IMG/VR virus record: IMGVR_UViG_3300048925_000444
Span: 1 to 24,864 of that record
Strand: one strand, 5' to 3'
DNA length: 24,864 bases
From: a virus
Shown here: positions 22,782 to 24,864 of the stretch, piece by piece
Layout: each line of letters opens with the position of its first letter
Position numbering within the stretch: position 1 is the first letter of the stretch
Translations under genes and position numbers: made by a program
The notes under the pieces: generated by a model
Told to the model about the DNA's origin: nothing
The model's input: only the letters and a program-made list of their open reading frames with translations
The model's database searches: none

Positions 22782-24097
22782 GCGCGCCTCCCGATCGGCA
22801 GAGCGGGCAGTTCGGCAGCCGCAAAATCGTCAAGCTCAGTTGAGACAGGCCGGCCCGTCGCAACCATCTTCCCGGCATCGGGCAAATGGTCCGGCGCCTC
22901 GGCGCCCCAGGCATCCCAGCCTGGCCGGCGCGCACGGGCGTTCAGCTCGACCTTGGGCAGGCCGGGGAAATAGGCTTCGATCAGCTCATAGGCGCGCTCG
23001 GGCTTCGCCGAGTGGCGTCCGACAGGCGCGATGAACAGTGAGGGCCATTGCGCGCCTGGCGCCGGCGCCGGCACGCGGCCCTTCGTCGCGAGGATCAGGA
23101 TCTCGCATTCGTCGGTGAACCAGTAGCCGGTGCCGCGCATCTCGCCGGCCCGGCGCTTCCCCCACACCGCGAGGGATTTGTAGGCGAAGCCCCAGGCGTC
23201 GATGACCCTGAGCGCCTGCGGCAGCATCGGCCGCGTCGCCCACAGAAACAGGGCGCAGTCGGACGCGGCGATCTCCCAGACTGGCCGCGCCGCGATCTCT
23301 TCGACCGAGGAGGTCGGGTAGTGATTGTCTGCCGCGCGATCCATGCCGGTTTCGCGCGAGCGCGGCTCGAAGCGCCATTCCGGATCGGCATAGATCACCC
23401 CGTAGCGCTTGCCGGCCGCACCTGCTGCGGCGAGGGCGGCGTTGCCGTCCGCGATCTTGTCCGCGAGTTTCTGCTCGCTGGCGTCGCGCGCGGCCTTCTT
23501 CTGTTCCTGCTTCGCCCGATGCTGTTCGCTGACGAGCTGATGCAGCGCCGAAACGGGCACCGAGCGCAACGTCGCCATATGCGCGGCGTTCCGGCCGATT
23601 GCCGCCGTGTCCATCTTGGCGACGGTGCCGTGCTTCGTCGTGAAGCTGCGTTCGCTCAAAACGTTATGAGTGAGGCCGCGCATCTTGCCGACGAAGGGCT
23701 GCGAGACATGGGCGCGCCGAGCGATTTCACCGTCGCTCCAGCCCGACCATTCAGGATCGGACAGCAGCAGGATGACGGCCCGGCGCTTGTCCTCGGTCGT
23801 GCGCCGCAAGCCATGGGTGGCATTGGCGCCGCAGGCGAACAGCACGGCGTCGCGCTGCGTGCCCGTCCTGATATCGGCGTCGATCTCCGCGCGCCCGGCG
23901 ACGGCATGCGCCTCGGTGCGGTGGAAGCCGTCGGCCAGCCAGTGGCTCGTGCCGTCGTGGAAGACGATGACGGGCGGGAAACTCGCCCCCTCGCGCACGC
24001 CGTCGGCATAAGCATCGACAGTTGCCGGATCGAGCATGGCGCGCGGCTGCGTTCCGCCGTCGCGCCTCAGCTTCGCGATGGCGATCATCTCAGCCAT
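22778..24097 (-). CDS. ParB-like / HTH / MT-A70 adenine methyltransferase fusion
   Basis: 439 residues from ATG 24097. Residues 1-115 form a ParB/Srx-like domain (FHDGTSHWLADGFHRTEAH at 46-64, a DGFHR box). Residues 120-142 are an HTH (SDGEIARRAHVSQPFVGKMR), and a charged coiled-coil-like stretch covers 188-225. The C-terminal part is an MT-A70 methyltransferase: YADPEW (236-241) at motif IV where DPPW is usual, then NHYPTSSVEEI, LFLWATRPMLPQAL and KPERAYELIEAYFPG. It would methylate adenine N6 with S-adenosylmethionine. A ParB-HTH part fused to it may give sequence recognition. Coupled to a zinc protein upstream (8-base overlap) and to the Cys-rich gene (GTGA). Confidence 0.9.
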   Translation of the reverse strand: MAEMIAIAKLRRDGGTQPRAMLDPATVDAYADGVREGASFPPVIVFHDGTSHWLADGFHRTEAHAVAGRAEIDADIRTGTQRDAVLFACGANATHGLRRTTEDKRRAVILLLSDPEWSGWSDGEIARRAHVSQPFVGKMRGLTHNVLSERSFTTKHGTVAKMDTAAIGRNAAHMATLRSVPVSALHQLVSEQHRAKQEQKKAARDASEQKLADKIADGNAALAAAGAAGKRYGVIYADPEWRFEPRSRETGMDRAADNHYPTSSVEEIAARPVWEIAASDCALFLWATRPMLPQALRVIDAWGFAYKSLAVWGKRRAGEMRGTGYWFTDECEILILATKGRVPAPAPGAQWPSLFIAPVGRHSAKPERAYELIEAYFPGLPKVELNARARRPGWDAWGAEAPDHLPDAGKMVATGRPVSTELDDFAAAELPALPIGRRA

Positions 24098-24398
24098 GGC
24101 GCGGCGCTCCGGTGCGGACCAGCCAGCCGAGCCCGTCGCAGGTGATGCAGGCCGGGCGCGTGCCGTCATCGGTGACGATGCGCCAGCCTTGCCCATGGCA
24201 GTCCGGGCAGACCGGCGGGCAGAGCGGGCAGCGCCGCTTGCGCCCGTCGCGCTGAACCATGTGGAAGGCAGCACTCTCGCAATGGGGCGATGCAGCGGAA
24301 GAAAGAGCCGCCGGCGCGGAATGGGGCCGTGCCGGCGGCAGGTGGCCGGCCGCGTCCGCGACAGCCGGCAGGGGGATTGGGAGGGGGTGGGCGCTCAC
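24090..24398 (-). CDS. DnaJ-type zinc-finger protein, 102 aa
   Basis: GTG 24398, with GGGAG six bases upstream and a GTGA overlap with the previous stop. The first 46 residues are Pro/Ala-rich. Then CPLCPPVCPDCHGQGW (57-72) and CITCDGLGW (84-92) give two CxxCxGxG-like half-sites of the kind found in DnaJ central domains, probably holding one zinc ion. It is short and lacks a J domain, so it is not a co-chaperone. It may bind nucleic acid or protein. Its stop overlaps the ParB/MT-A70 start by 8 bases. Confidence 0.72.
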   Translation of the reverse strand: MSAHPLPIPLPAVADAAGHLPPARPHSAPAALSSAASPHCESAAFHMVQRDGRKRRCPLCPPVCPDCHGQGWRIVTDDGTRPACITCDGLGWLVRTGAPRHG

Positions 24399-24862
24399 AT
24401 CGCGCTCCCGGCCTGAATCTTGGCGTTGATCCGCTCGAAAGCCTCGATCGACTGCTTGAGATCGGACAGGGCTTTGCCGCAGTTCACGGAGTCGGTGGCC
24501 GAATAGACCCCGTCATCGACGGCATGTGCGAAGACGCGGGCGACGTCCGCCGCCTCGATCATCACCTGCGCATGGGCCGAGAAGGGCGTGCCCAGCGCGG
24601 CTTCCGGGGCGCGCGGCGCCGTCCGCTCCAGCCGGAAGCCGAGCAGATCGGCCTCGACGCCGGACAGGATGGGCGCGCCGCATTCCTTTTCGAGGTCGAG
24701 CTTGGCGCGGATGCTGAACATCGCGCCGTCGTCGCGCTGGCAGATGCGGCTGATCTGCTGCTGCGACACGCCGATGATCTCGCCGGCCCGCGCCTGCCCG
24801 CCGCAGCGGGAGACGAGATCGGCGGCGCCGGCCTTGAGACGATAGAACGGGGCATCCCGCAT
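24395..24862 (-). CDS. HTH transcriptional regulator, CII-position (start near window edge)
   Basis: 155 residues if ATG 24862 is the start; only 2 bases precede it, so an earlier start or promoter cannot be seen. Residues 22-41 (GQARAGEIIGVSQQQISR core) form a helix-turn-helix; the C-terminal 70 residues are helical. It heads the early operon before methyltransferase and replication genes, the place of CII/Cro-like regulators in lambdoid phages. Family membership is not certain. The stop overlaps the zinc-finger gene start as GTGA. Confidence 0.72.
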   Translation of the reverse strand: MRDAPFYRLKAGAADLVSRCGGQARAGEIIGVSQQQISRICQRDDGAMFSIRAKLDLEKECGAPILSGVEADLLGFRLERTAPRAPEAALGTPFSAHAQVMIEAADVARVFAHAVDDGVYSATDSVNCGKALSDLKQSIEAFERINAKIQAGSAM

Positions 24863-24864
24863 CG

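Overview
The window is the structural, packaging and replication/modification part of a temperate-type siphophage or prophage with an HK97-like head. By hand count of sample lines it is about 65% G+C. Codon use and protein style suggest an alphaproteobacterial, probably Hyphomicrobiales, host (inference; I cannot name a species). All genes but one lie on the minus strand and are read from the right edge to the left edge. No integrase, CI-type repressor, holin or endolysin is visible, so lysogeny control and lysis must lie outside the window. I saw no tRNA, rRNA, IS element or CRISPR array. No gene-free stretch exceeds 300 bases; the longest is 16698-16915.

Right third (24862 to 17579), early genes: an HTH regulator, a DnaJ-type zinc protein, a ParB-like/MT-A70 fusion, a second Cys-rich protein, a long C5-cytosine methyltransferase, a D12-class adenine methyltransferase, a beta-class DNA methyltransferase, and an HTH replication protein. 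The replication gene carries four copies of an iteron (18282-18347) beside an AT-rich stretch, which looks like a lambda-type origin placed inside the initiator gene. Nearly all of these genes overlap by ATGA, GTGA or TGATG, so they appear translationally coupled. Four DNA methyltransferases in one operon have no restriction partner.

Middle (17569 to 9646), packaging and head: a NusG/RfaH-like protein, then a 218-base leader with an operator-like palindrome and a terminator-like hairpin, then HNH endonuclease, small and large terminase, portal, ClpP-type prohead protease, an intrinsic terminator with a UUCG loop, HK97-fold major capsid protein, a small HeH-like protein and the head-tail connector. 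The NusG-like protein is well placed to act as a late-operon antiterminator.

Left third (9646 to 1), neck and tail: head closure, HK97 gp10-like and DUF4128-like completion proteins, tail tube, a G/GT tail chaperone pair with a canonical A AAA AAC frameshift site followed directly by the G stop codon, tape measure, gpM-position minor tail protein, DUF1833 protein, small hypothetical protein, NlpC/P60 peptidase, and the central tail-tip protein J cut by the left edge. Between the chaperone and tape measure genes lies the only plus-strand gene (6297-6884). It encodes a secreted, four-cysteine protein of lower G+C and looks like a moron.
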